64,000 nucleotides of DNA, from positions 248,001-312,000 of the forward strand of contig NC_088308.1 in the NCBI RefSeq assembly GCF_910592395.1, given 5' to 3'. The notes beneath the pieces are model-generated. The model saw nothing but the letters and a program-made list of their open reading frames with translations. It searched no databases and was not told where the DNA came from. This stretch comes from Lineus longissimus (Eukaryota > Nemertea > Pilidiophora > Heteronemertea > Lineidae). Shown in pieces: positions 1 to 14,200 of the stretch (positions are counted from its first letter, which is position 1; the number at the start of each line of letters is the position of its first letter). The translations under genes and the position numbers were made by a program.

Positions 1-1
1 A

Positions 2-49
2 CCCATGTTGGACATGATGAAACAAATCGAGGAGAAGACAGAGAATTAA
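2..49 (+). CDS. C-terminal codons of an unidentified gene (partial)
   Basis: Frame 2 is open from the window edge to a TAA at 47-49 and encodes about 15 residues ending MMKQIEEKTEN. The composition (charged, helical) looks coding. About 920 bp downstream there is an AATAAA at 971-976, which fits a long 3' UTR. The rest of the gene lies outside the window, so the product cannot be named. Frame 1 is also open, to a TAG at 82-84, so the reading frame is a judgement based on composition. Confidence 0.4.
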   Translation, partial: PMLDMMKQIEEKTEN

Positions 50-970
50 AGTGGCATGAAACTGCATCAGAGAGGATTGCATAGGACATCACATTGGAGT
101 TCTCGTCATCCACTTAATAAAATCATATTTGTATTTCACTGCATGGGGATGTGCTAATGGCACAGATATGGCCAACTCAACTACTGTTCAGCAAATTTAC
201 TAGTCAGTTAACTATTATTGACCAATCAGCCATGCTCCCTCTTTGGCTGAAATTACTCTGTTGTAATCCTTTAAGAACCTTTATGAAATATGATTGTGTT
301 TTGAGGTCAACGGGCATTGTACATGTTATGATGTTATGTATGGCAATGTACAGGTGACCTACCATGGCCATTGTGTCTGTGTCAATATTTGAGAGCGGTA
401 TGTCAGTTACATTGTAGATACATCAGAAAGTCCATCTGAATCAAGTGATTCCAACATTTTGTTGTGATAATAAGAGATTAATGTTCATGAACTTTTTGAT
501 TTGCCCAAAGCAGAAATTGTGATAAAACTGGCAAATTCCTGCTAACTTGAGATGCAAATAATAGTCTTCCTGGTAGTTGTCTTTTCTCATTTTGATTGTT
601 TACACTTGCCACAAAGATGACATCAATTTGATGTCATCGTCACACATTGTCGATTCTTTACAATTGTGTCTAGTCCGTCATCTAGCTATTAAACTGGTGT
701 GTCGCCATGACGATGTTTGTCAATAGCTGTCTTTGCATTTCATAGGTTCTTTGACCTTCAGATATTACTATGGTTGCGGCCAGACGTGGTTGGTGCTGAA
801 ATCTTACTGTCGAAACCGCATCAGTATGCTGTATTTATAACAGCTGTCATTTCTCATCTTTTATACCAATTGCTGCCTTAACCATTTCTGATTTATCCTA
901 AAGGGATGAGTTTAATTTGTATATGATTATCCACTGCTGTTAATAATCTTCATTGTCATGTCTCTGGAGA

Positions 971-976
971 AATAAA
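971..976 (+). terminator. poly(A) signal AATAAA of the left-edge gene
   Basis: This canonical hexamer is followed by T-rich sequence and lies after a roughly 920-bp region without long ORFs. It faces the poly(A) signal of GGCX (minus strand, 1459-1464), so the two genes converge with about 480 bp between them. Confidence 0.45.
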
Positions 977-1458
977 ACCAAATCATTCAATTGATTCTAG
1001 TTTTTTGTCTTTGTTCATACGGCAGACGACCAAGAATCCTGATGGTTTGTTCTTTTCATCAAGGACACTGCACTAAGCCGTCACTAACACTGCCACAGGA
1101 TATTTGTGCTTCCTTGTTTTCCATCAACTCCTGATACAAGCGTTCTGTCTTGAAACAGAATGTTTGGACTAAAGGTTGTATCTTCATTTCTATAGAACTA
1201 ATACGAGCTTAAAGGGTAATGGACCATTCTCAGTTGTTATAGAACTCTGAACGCAAACTTCATGTTGGATACACTCAGGCGTCCCTTGCCACCTGTGATT
1301 AATCCATCCTTTGAAAGACAAATAGCCAGGTTTCCTTGTACCTTTGCCAGGGTAAGTGTGACTGGCCATTTGAACCTGAGAATGGCCATTGTTCGAAAGG
1401 AGTTTCCTCCAGACATTCGCCACAAATGAAACAAACTTGAATTAAACAATATACTGAT

Positions 1459-1464
1459 TTTTAT
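1459..1464 (-). terminator. candidate poly(A) signal of the carboxylase gene
   Basis: TTTATT on the plus strand is AATAAA on the minus strand, about 815 bp beyond the carboxylase stop codon at 2278. I found no other hexamer between the stop and this site. Confidence 0.5.
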
Positions 1465-2277
1465 TCCATAGAACATACGTAGTCCACTTTGAGTGACAAC
1501 AATTCATGATAAATACATCTTTAAAATAGAATCTTACAATGTATGGCATTATGGTGAGATTTTCAAATAACTCAAATACCGATACATACTGAATTCAAAT
1601 TCCAACTGAACAATGCTGTTTTGTATCCTGACTGATATACAACCACTGAGATGTGTCTGCACCTCGTTGGACACAATGCACACGAACCAACTGACAAGAT
1701 CTCAACAGTCATGTGAAAACAGGCAACTGACTGAGAGGAAGAACAGTGAACTTGATGATCATGGAGACCCACCAAATCGCTGGTACATACAAGCAAGTCT
1801 TTATCAAGTCTTGATACCAGTGAGTTTAATATCAAATTTTGATTGTTTGCGCTGACCAGAAAAAGTTTTATAAGTACAACAATAACGACACATCACAACA
1901 TCTCGTAAATGTAAACACTGTTGCGAATGTGTCAAAAAGAACTGAGTTTTAAGCGTAGCTGTTCCCACGATGGAAGTGATCTACCTGCTCCTTCCTGTTC
2001 TTTCAACAAAACACCTCAGAATGACTTCACAGTCATCCCACACGGTCACACCTAAAGCTTGGCCATCCGAGGAGCTTAATCTGATTTTGGGCGTATCCTT
2101 CTTTAATTAGGCTAGGACTAAGGTTATCCAACATTACCCATAGATAGTCATAGATATTCCGTGGTGTTCGATTGATTTCCATTACTGGTAACCCAATTGG
2201 TCTCTCGAGGACAAGTCAGATACCAGAATACTTGATGAACGATAGACGATAGTGCCTATCTAAAGCATTACTCTTTG

Positions 2278-5200
2278 TTACAAATCCTCCCTCGATGGCA
2301 GCTCTAATATCGTCTCCACTGCCTCCACTCCAAGCCAATATTGAAAGTTGTCTTTCATTCCGTCAAGATTTGTTGACACGTTCGTTGCCATGATGATTTC
2401 AACCATTGGCTCACCTGAGTAGATGGAGGTCAAGGCCACGTGTGATAATACAAGCCTGAATATAAGAGGTCAAAATTATGCAACAGGAAACTAAAAATAT
2501 AAATGTTATAATGGCCCTGGAAGTGCTGCTCAAAAGTGGATCAGGTCAGGACAACGACACAAGCAGCGTAGATGGAGATCATCTTGATGCCAGATGACAG
2601 AAACAAACATTTCAAACTTACAAAACCCCCTTCTCCAGTTGATCCAGCTAAGGAGGTGAAACTCAAACAAACCACCTGTGAGAATTTCACTTTGACACTT
2701 TCAGCTTTTAGGAAGTCTTCTCCATTTGCCACTTTCATCAAGCAAGAATGGGGGACGTCTGCCTGGGTATCGTCCAATCAGAGGCCTTGTAAGCACCATG
2801 GCTTATGCTTAATGAGCCGAACCAGCATGGTAGCTGTCTTCTGATTGGCCAATGCCTGACTAAAAGCCTCCAATCATTACATGAGGAAAGTGCCGAATGA
2901 TCTACAGACTCCACCTGGTGGTACTCACGAGTGGTGAACTCCAACAAGGAAGTTGACGAGACGATATCGGAACATCTGAAATGCTGTAATACTTTTTCTC
3001 TGCCTCTTATACTCAAGACGCTCCTGATACTTCTGATAGAACGGGTAGAGTTGGTCGTTCAATAAGGTGGCATCTGCAACACACCAAACAATTGACATCA
3101 GAAAACTAGCTATTCAATCTGGAAAGCAGAACGGTAGCTCTACTGAGGCAAGGGGTTCAAAAACAGTAGGCTGTTTGTTGTCTCCTACCTTGGGAAGTAG
3201 ATCCCATAGCAATGGACACTGTTGGTGGACGGATTATACTTCTCACACTGCTGAAAGGGGAGTGGATTTAAGCTGCTCACTGCCGGCGCCTCCCTGACGT
3301 AAGAGGCTTTCAAAAGACTCCCCGGGCCTCCTACTCCAGGTGTGGTACAACCTACTACGCTGACCAGTGTAACAAGCACAATATGGTATGCACAGTCACT
3401 TACAATGATATTGCACATGATCCATAACTCACCTGTCAATTCCTTGGTGCCGTTCTCAGTCGATGCATTCACCTTACTCTCAAATTCAATGAACTTCTTC
3501 TCAAACTTCTGATGGGTTGTGTTGACATAGACGTACATGTAACAGGAGGGAGTTGTGGACACAGTGTGGACGTTATGGAACTGGCCTGCAGGAAGCTGAA
3601 TTAGAGAGAAGGAAGGTGATTATAGTGGGACTGTCTGGTGGAGTTCCAATAGCATGCACCCTATAACTCAGCCTATCAGGTGTATAACCATAGAAACACT
3701 TCATCAAGCAAACTAAGAAGGAGGTTGATGTAACTGTCCACTAACCTTAGTCTCATCCCCTTCTTTCAGTGTGATATTCTTTGTCTTTTTCTTGTCTTGT
3801 AAAACCTCAACGACGACCTCACCCTTCAGCACGCTCAGACTTGTATTTCCAAAGTCGTCTTGGACGTAGTTCTCGAGCATCAAACCTGAGGATAAAGACC
3901 AGTAACAGTAGAGTATACAACCCAACACAGAGAATGATTAGAACCTCCAGTGCTACAGAGGTTTCTCAGGTTGGCTCTTTGGGAAGAGCTGCCCTTAAAG
4001 TCGTTACTCTTACAAGAGGGGGCTACGTGCCCCATGCTCCACTGAAGAGGTTCGCCCAAATCCATTATACCATTTGACGAAGGTAATACAGCCTTTTCCG
4101 GCACTCAAAATGTGACATTCACCCAAGGCAATGGTGGCAGGTTTGTTGACACTGTTAGTCTCGCTAATAGAGAGACCATGTTATTTTATGAGATTTGACA
4201 TGTTTACAATCCTGTTAAACATTGCAATAACTCAATCAATACAAACAAAGAATGACAACGTACCAGGGAAGTCTGCCACGAACACAATATCAGTGTCATT
4301 CGACGTCTTTGATAGTTCTTTTGATATCAAGCGTAGCTTTTCCCTCCAGTCTGAAAGTGACGTCAAGAGTGGGAAGAGCCATCTTGTCTCCTCGAGAGGG
4401 TGCCACTCCGCTGATAGGATATCAACTCTTGGATCAAACATCCTGAAAATGGAATGGTAGAGTTGACTTACACGCTCCTCCTCATCCCAAGGTGGCCTAA
4501 GTTTTTCAACGGTTTGTTTTCGTAGAAATTTTAACGTCATCTGGAGCAACCATCAACCTTCAAATCAGTCACATGACTTCTGCAAGTTCATGTTTCGTGT
4601 AGATGTTATTTTGATCCAAAGTTTCATTCAATCCAAACTAGCCGAAGTGGAGGAATGAGTGAAGGAAGAGGGAGATGACAAACTCTACCTTTGTTGGAAT
4701 CTTTTGTTCATCGACTTCCACACATCGATGTACAGTTCAATGTTGGTGAGGTTGTAATCTCGGAGCCGTTCCTGTACACACACACCATATTGCTTGACCA
4801 TGTCAGCATGAGAGGTCCAGCGGTCACGACGGTAAATCCATGCCTGAAATCATATTTGTAATACTAATTCCTAAATACAGTTCTTGAATGAGCTGTCTTT
4901 GACTATTTTGACCTCAGGGCCTACATGTATTAGGTTGAGAGCTAAGCATCAGATTGGAAAAGACTTAAGTTAATGTGAAGTCTTTTTCATATTGTTATGG
5001 TCAAAGGTACTTTGTTGAACTCAGGAATGTGACCAGATCACATGTCCCAAGAGATAGTGGTGTTACACATTAGGAGAGACCTAACCAATGCTCTTTCACA
5101 GTGTCAATAAAGCCGGTCAACTGTGACACTGGCTGCCCAGGTCTGTGTAACATTACTATTTGTGATCACACTATTACAGTTAAGTGACAACAGGTCAGCC

Positions 5201-8200
5201 AAGTACCTTAGGCCAGATCTGTCTGAAAAACACTTTATGGGGAAATGTGCATCCTCGAGGGAAACATATGATTGCTGTTGGCCATAACTGTCACATCCTA
5301 TTTGAGCCACTAAATGATTGACAGGTTCTATCAAAAGTGTTACTTAATCATTCATGTAGCTCATACAGCAAGGTACTATTGACTTTGTTGTTGTAGTGTG
5401 AAAAAGGATCAGGTTATCGCCCTTTGACAATCAACTAATAACTATTGACTCAATTTTATCATGTCAATATTAACCATATCTGCCATTCATTGATTGCTTC
5501 GGCAACAGACTATCAACTGAAATGAGACTTGAGCCTTTTGTGGTGACGCAGTGCTTGTTATGATAGATCAGCGAAACTGTGTCCACACGCAGTGTAACGG
5601 CACATTAGTATTCTTCATAGTGACGGCTACATTCATCATGTACATCAGTCATACCAGAGGTAAACAGAAGCTTATCGCATTAAAAACGCTACTCCCAAAG
5701 CTAACTGGGCATGTCATCACACGATACTGGCGCTAGCTCGATACTGGCGCTAGCTCGATACTGGCGCTAGCTCTGGCAATAATATGCTCTTCGTGATTTG
5801 ATAACGAACATTTAAATCACAGGAGAATCATCAAATTCAGGCGGACTCTTCATTGCAATGATTGGAATCTGTCGTCTGCAGGTTTCAGCCCTGTTGTGAA
5901 TATGAGTGGAGAAAGACTTATTCATCCTAACTCGAATCTGGAAATGTCATCTGCAGTGTTCAAGGTGAATATGGCCGATGAGACATCTGATCAAGCAAGC
6001 CCTCCTGCTGTTGAAACGGTGGAGGTTAAAACACCTCAGAGATTTGAACTGTCGCTGCCAATCACTAAGCCTGGGATCAATGATGAGGGACATGTGGACA
6101 CTGACGCGGCTGATCTACAGTCAGATGACACTGACAAACCTGGAAGTGATTCAGTGTGTTCTAAAGTAAAGGTGATATGTTCTGTGGAAGATGTTACTGA
6201 CTTTATCAGGAAAGCGTCACCAGAAATGGGAATAGAATTGTCGGGCAGCATCAAGTCAAAGTTTCTGCAGATTTTGTATGAAGATGACGTCACATCTTTG
6301 AGAGAGATATACGGAAATCTCTCGCACCAACATCAAGTTATGTTTCATAGGATGATATTGCAAGGCAATGAGGTGAATGTGTCTTCAAAGGATTGCGACT
6401 ACGTATCTGTCCTACTGAAACAGACCAACTTCAAACTGGCACCGATGTCGGCAGCTTTGTTTGGCTCAAAAGATGTTGTTGAGTTTTACTATGAGAAGTT
6501 TGCTTGCGAGATCTTAGATATTATGGAAAACGGTCATAACCTGATCAATGCGTTAGTTCTCGGCTGCCACATGAAACAACGACCAGAGGAAGTCTACTTG
6601 GAAATGTACACTAACATTTTCAAGTTCTATCAAGATGGGATACGCAGAAAAACACTTTTGTATTTCCAAAGCGGTGAAGGATTACGACCGGTGGAGCTCG
6701 CCACGAAACTTAAACAGTATAAACTCGTGAAGGAAATACTCGACACAGAGCATGTGTACAAGGTGGCAATCATGGAGTATGGACCTCATTTACATATCAC
6801 ATACGACATTTCGGAATATTTTACATCAGGAACTCGCCAGGACAAGTCGCCCCTGAATGACATAGTCAACATTCGTGATGACACTCTGCCTGTCTTGCGG
6901 AACAGCGGACTGCTCCAAGAACCAGTCATTCGGGCGTTTATGAGGTCGATCATTCACAAGAATCGTATCATAGTTGTGCTGTGGATGGCTTTGCGCTTGA
7001 CTCTTGTGGCGTTTGCAATGACACAATCAGCCAGATCAAGCAGTCTATTCCTCGACATCAACTACATCTTACTGACCAAGGACTCACACAAGGTGGCATT
7101 GGATTCTTTGATAAGTAACAATATCTCCAGAACAGCAGATATGAATACCTCTATCTACCAACGTTGGGGGAATGCATCTTTCAATGGTTCGTTAGACAGT
7201 GTTCTCTGCTATCTTTCAACCCTCCTTAAAGACAGACAATCAACTTACCCTAAAAGCACTTTAGGTGATGATCTACTCCTCTCCCTTTGTATCTTCTCGT
7301 TCTTGTATGATGTCATCGAGATGATTGTAGTGTTGGTGAAACGTTTAATGTCAAGACGGAGGGGAGGAACGCCCTCTTTTGGTGAGGAGTCTGGAAGCTT
7401 TGTGGTTAGTAGTCTCTTCTACCGGATCACGTTCTTCATGATGACACTCTCCTACATCATGTTCTTCTGGATTGGATTATTCTTTGTACCAATGGCACAG
7501 GCAAACTTCAACATGGCTCACTCCTTTGCCATCGTTGCATCCACAGCTTATGCGTTGTACAAGATCCTGACCATCTGGTCTCTGCTATACTTCATCCAGC
7601 TCTTCCCAGGATTAGGCATATTCGTGATTGGCTTCCAGAGGATGATGCTGGCCCTGATGCATTTCATCCTCATCTTCGCCTTAATCTTCATCTCGTTTGC
7701 ACTGACCTTCGGCGGAATCTTAAGCCTGGACTGTAACATGCCCCAATTCGCAGACTTTTGGTCGAGTTTGTATTCGTGTGTTCTCTTGATGCTGAATATG
7801 ATTGACCTGAGAACATTTGATGTTCAGATTCAAAGCATCGTCTTTATCCTCCATTTTGTGTTTATAATGATAGTCACCGTTCTGATCATTAACTTCCTGA
7901 TTGCGCTCATGTCCAACAGGTACGCCGAGATGACGGCATATAGTGATATCATCCACAAGCTGTGTTGTCTGGACGTGGCGCTGACAGCAGCCAGCCGAGT
8001 CAACACCATCTGTCCTTGGTACCGGAGGAAACGTAATGAGAAGATGGTCGTCACCAGACCAAGGCCAGATACACACAAATAATCATGACACTCACAAGGC
8101 AATCCAGAGTGACCAGGGACACTAATAGGTAGACTAAAGTGACCAGAGTTTCTAATACAGGACATGGCTTGCTAATCTTGAACATAATGAAAGGCTTAAG

Positions 8201-11200
8201 TCCTCTGCAAGGGGAGTAGCTTAGGCCTGTGAGGGAGAGCTAATTAGCTGAGGTGAACGAATAAAGTAGGAATCTCACCTCAGGATTCAGGAAGCCAACC
8301 TCACCAGTCTCTTTGTTCTTGTATGACACCCTTGTATGCTGTGTCCGCCAGCTATGAACCATCATGTCCCACGAGTAGCCATAGAGACCATTGGTCCAGT
8401 TGTTGTAGCCCTAAAGTAGAAAACATTATGTAACTCTTTCCCTTATATCCCCACAACCAGGAAATACCAACGCTCTGTGCAGATTCTCAACACTGCTGCC
8501 ATCTGTGAATTCTAAACTAATCTACTTACAGTAACCCCTGGGCCCAGTTGTTGACTTGAGACTCGGGGTTCATGTCATCTCCCGCTGTACAGGGCCAAGA
8601 ATCCTTGTCATTTCATGTCAAGGTTACAACCGTCCCGAGTTGGTAGAAAGATGGCGCTAATAGTAGAATTGTACAAACCTTTGTGATAGAATGTGAATAC
8701 GGTAGAATACACTGTGTTGTGACGTAGACGATGATGAGAGCTGACATGAAGCTGTGGTACATCTTGGGATGACTATGGACCAGGACATCGCTGCCAACCT
8801 TGTCTTGGCTGCTACTAGTCTGGTGCTAGCAAGAGAACGATAGAAAGTAAGAGGCAGCACAGAAGCTAACATACCATTGTCGGCAGCATTCTCTACTGGT
8901 TTATATCACTGCAAATTCATGTCAAGCAAACAACGACCCAGATTCTGCACGGACATTGCTAAAAATAGATATTGTTACCTTTTCTTCTGGTTTGATTTCC
9001 TCCTTTGAATACAAGCAATGTGGATTCCTCTGCGGTTCTCCGTCGAGTGGCGTGAATATGCGCAGCCATGTTGGAGCTTTCCTCATGACGCGAGCTGGCC
9101 AATCAGTGTCAGAGAAGATGGGCATTGTGGCGAGCATGGTGTATGGAAACATGCCTGGAAAAAGGGAGAGAAACCCAAGGTCAAATACAACGTAGGGGGG
9201 GGGGGGGGACATACCATTCAGGGGGTGATGCTTGAGAAAAAGAGAGAAGTCGCCTTCTGGATTTAAAATCAATTTCCAGCAAACATTTTTTTATTTCTCC
9301 GCCTCAATGCCCACTCATAGAGGATGTGTGTATGACTGACAGCCATGATGACTTGAATATAGAGTGAGGAAAGGTTTCCCAATCTCACCAATGGAAAACA
9401 TCCTCGAGTTCATCAAATGGAACGAGCCACCGAAGAGGAAAGCTAGTTTCCTCGTCTTGCTGAAGTAGAGGAGGAAGCCTGTGAAGAGGTCGATGGTGAG
9501 GCCACCGAGATGCACCACAAATAGATCAGTGTTTTCTTTCCCTATGAGTGACCTGAAAAGATAAACAAGAAAATGTTATTTTACAACAGTAAACATCTCT
9601 CATAAGGTAAGTCCCTGATGATAAACAACAAGTGATTTGAAAACACCCCTTGAACTTGGAGACAGTGATGACAGAAGAGAGGCCCCACACAGCATACTGC
9701 TTTCCTTCTCTCCAACAAAATCCAATACAGCTGACTTTACAGATAGGAAGATCACTTTTCCAATAATGCCAGTCTAAGCTTGCTTGTTCTCCGCACAGAA
9801 CAAATTTGCCATCGGGTAAGACTATCTTCTACAAATCCTCCATGTTCCCTTGGCCTCTGACTCAACCTCGATGTAAGATTGTGTTTAGGGTTGTCCCTTT
9901 AAGAGGACTGGTATTTAGGGTTGTCCCTTTAAGAGGACTGGTATTTACTAGTATACGCCCTCTAACAGGTTGTACGCTGGCTGCTTGAACGAACACTAAC
10001 TTGGTATTTAACAGTACATTGTTACTGTTCATTGGTGTTAGTTTGCTATGATTAGGCCTATATATAGTGGTAATAGTACTCGTGTTATGTAAGACTACCT
10101 AAGACCTTAGGTCATCCAGTGTTCTGGCTGAAGTTCTTAAAGCCTCAGATGTGTTCCTACTCCAAGAGAACAATAGAAATAATTTCAGATTTACAGATAT
10201 TACTATGGCTTTTTAGATTTTTATGTAACTTAATCTTTTCTCCAATAAATGGCTCCAAGTTCCCCATAGCAATGTTAACAAGTTCCCCATAGCAATGTGA
10301 AAAAGATATCAAAAGAGATTAAATGTTCATCCGTGTCATTCCAACATATCCTTTGGCAATTCGACTTTGTTCTTGTTTTCAATAGTGGCTATCGATCTTG
10401 AAAAGGGAAGGGAATAGGCTTGGTCTCCCAGTTCAATGGGTTGGTTTAGGACTTGCTTTGATTATCATGAAAGAACTGCTGGAGCATGTTACAGCCTCTG
10501 AACAACGTGACCCACTCTGATAGACCAGATCAACATGTGTTTATTGCAGACTTACCTAAACGGCATAAATACCCAGTGCTCAGATAGACTGTGCATCGAG
10601 TAGCCAGTCACCCAGTCAAAGTCCAACTTCTTCAAGCCAGCAATGAAATAGACAATGAAAATCTGAAAAAGACACCACACATTTTTGTCAGAAAAAAAAA
10701 GGAATAACCACGAGGGCAAGTCCTGCGTTCTTCGAATTCGCTCAAGGCACAAAAAGTTGAAAACAAAAGTGCACAGTCCCACATTTCATATTCAGAGACT
10801 TTGGTAGACAATCTGCGAAATATGGCATATGGTGTACACCAACCGTGTAAAAATACAAACTTGATAATGGTTAAAAAGTTAACTCAGAACTTTGAATAAC
10901 AATATCATTTGGATCCAAATGTCAATACTCACTTGGAATCTAAGTAGACCATAGTTCCACGATGGCACATGGGAATTTCTCAACTTTGGCCAAATAAGTC
11001 CATCAATCGACCTGAAAGACGAAAAAATGTGGTGATGAATATTGAAGAAGTGAGATTACACACCCCCAAACAACATCCTGCCTAAACTAATCTGGGATGG
11101 TAAATCATAATTCTTTATTCGATAAAGTTACAAACCATCAGGTTTCCTTGCGGTTAAGTAGGTGGAAGGACTATTCAAGTTTCTAATGGTTGATTGTCAA

Positions 11201-14200
11201 CGTTAGACTGTCAGATAATTACCATGATCTGTTGGCATCAATCAACAGCAGCTGGAGACTGATGAGACCATAGAGATAGGAATGGTTGTTCCACGACACC
11301 TTGTCCAGCAGGAAGATGTACCAGTAGATTGTCATATAGACAAGGCAGCTCAACTTGTACAGGAAGCCAAACATGATGCCAAGGGCACCTGCAATTAGAA
11401 CCAAACTTGCACCTACAGCAGACACCTCTGTTTGCAGGTCAACCTCTACAGGAAGCCAAACATGATGCCAAGGGCACCTGCAATTAGAACCAAACTTGCA
11501 CCTACAGCAGACACCTCTGTTTGCAGGTCAACCTCTACAGGAGGCCAAACATGATGCCAAGGGCACCTGCAATTAGAACCAAACTTGCACCTACAGCGGA
11601 CACCTCTGTTTGCAGGTCAACCTCTACAGGAAGCCAAACATGATGCCAAGGGCACCTGCAATTAGAACCAAACTTGCACCTACAGCGGACACCTCTGTCT
11701 ACAGGAAGCCAAACATGATGCCAAGGGCACCTGCAATTAGAACCAAACTTGCACCTACAGCAGACACCTCTGTTTGCAGGTCAACCTCTACAGGAAGCCA
11801 AACATGATGCCAAGGGCACCTGCAATTAGAACCACACTTGCACCTACAGCGGACACCTCTGTTTGCAGGTCAACCTCTACAGGAGGCCAAACATGATGCC
11901 AAGGGCACCTGCAATTAGAACCAAACTTGTACCTACAGCGGACACCTCTGTTTGCAGGTCAACCTCTACAGGAGGCCAAACATGATGCCAAGGGCACCTG
12001 CAATTAGAACCAAACTTGCACCTACAGCAGACACCTCTGTTTGCAGGTCAACCTCTACAGGAGGCCAAACATGATGCCAAGGGCACCTGCAATTAGAACC
12101 AAACTTGTACCTACAGCGGACACCTCTGTTTGCAGGTCAACCTCTACAGGAGGCCAAACATGATGCCAAGGGCACCTGCAATTAGAACCAAACTTGCACC
12201 TACAGCAGACACCTCTGTTTGCAGGTCAACCTCTACAGGAGGCCAAACATGATGCCAAGGGCACCTGCAATTAGAACCAAACTTGCACCTACAGTGGACA
12301 CCTCTGTTTGCAGGTCAACCTCTACAGGAGGCCAAACATGATGCCAAGGGCACCTGCAATTAGAACCAAACTTGCACCTACAGCGGACACCTCTGTTTGC
12401 AGGTCAACCTCTACAGGAGGCCAAACATGATGCCAAGGGCACCTGCAATTAGAACCAAACTTGCACCTACAGCGGACACCTCTGTTTGCAGGTCAACCTC
12501 TACAGGAAGCCAAACATGATGCCAAGGGCACCTGCAATTAGAACCAAACTTGCACCTACAGTGGACACCTCTGTTTGCAGGTCAACCTCTGCAGGAAGCC
12601 AAACATGATGCCAAGGGCACCTGCAATTAGAACCAAACTTGCACCTACAGTGGACACCTCTGTTTGCAGGTCAACCTCTACAGGAAGCAAAACATGATGC
12701 CAAGGGCACCTGCAATTAGAACCAAACTTGCACCTGCAGCAGACACCTCTGTTTGCAGGTCAACCTCTCAACGACAGTGGTTTATCTCCCAAATTTATGT
12801 CATTTTTACACAATTTGTAAGGAGTAATGGTTCACATTACACTCGCTTTGTTGAATGTCACCTCTTCTTGCGAAAATGATGATATCACTTTATTAAGATC
12901 AGACAGTGAACCAGTTTGCTATTGTAGGTTACGTGTCCTCCACAAATTCAAATATCCTTCCAAGGCCATTTTTTGCAAGCTGTCCTGTTCCTTCAACAAT
13001 CAACCTAGTCTATTTTACAAGAAGATGGCACTGGACTCAACAAAGCCAAAATGGTTGTGAGAAGTTTCTGTATTATCTGGTTTGATCTTAGAGTTAGTTA
13101 CCTGTCACAGACCTTCAATAAGACATGCTAATTAACAAGCTCCAAGCCTTAACGGGTTGACAGGTGTTGGTGTTGGTGTTTTTTATAAAGGTCAATTAGC
13201 AATTCCCACAAGCAAGCCAGCAGCACATTACCCAACCGTGATTTCCTGTTTCCATGGAAATAGACTATTTCGCCGCGAGTTGAGGACAACTAACATGCTG
13301 CTGATTACCTATAATTCATTTATAAGTGGAGCAGAGAATAGGCAACTGGTTTCAGGAAAGACAAATGAGCTTAGCAGTAGAACTAAGAGTATTGAAGACA
13401 CTATATAAAAACATGCTAGTCTAAAAGAGGAGAAACATCGCTGATACTTTGGTACCAGCCAGGATCAATAAAGACTAGAGTTTATCAAGTCTTGGTACCA
13501 GTGAATGAAGGGACTCTCAGTTGTTTTATTTTCGTGATTTGGAAGGCAAAACTTGCTAAAATGCACATGGACATAATAAAGAGAGGGTCTTACCTGCAAG
13601 AAGAGCGAGGTACGCCACAAACATCCATGGAAGAGGCAGCGGGCGCAGGAAGTCAAAGAGAGGAAACTGACACTCGTCAGTCGAACCCCATCGTCGCTCA
13701 GCATGAGGAAAGCCACGCTCTGTGAACACATCAATCACCATCAATAAACCTGCAATATAAAGGTGATTTATAAAACCAACTCTTTGGTGAGAACATCAAA
13801 TGTTGGCCCACATCACTGATATGACGGTTTCCAACAAGGAGACAGATTCAGACCACAATGCTGTTCAATGCCTGTTGATACAGTAGCACACAGAGTGCTA
13901 GGTCACCCTTGGGACAGACAAAAGCTGTCCTCAATAGGGACGTCAAATCCCTATTAAAACAAAATTAGTGTTCTTAACTGAGAGGGTGGTCGGCTTTTAC
14001 AGAGGTGTCCACTGGGAGATACCAAGAGAAAACCACCCAGCCTGTCCCATTCCCTATCAAAGTGACCACTACATGGTTTGTGTGTAGTGTTTTGAATTAG
14101 GCAAATCAAACAAAAACTCAGAAATACTATAACTTTTAAATGAAAGAAACAAACTCACCAAATGCAACTCGAAGTGCTGCAAGATTCGATGGATGCCTTG

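Noticed and set aside
1190-1855. Overlapping 77-87-codon frames near the left edge
   Set aside because: No domain, splice context or codon signature; they lie in the convergent 3' region of two genes.
5896-5901. GTG start for the channel gene
   Set aside because: Animal nuclear genes rarely start at GTG; the ATG at 5902 is six bases on.
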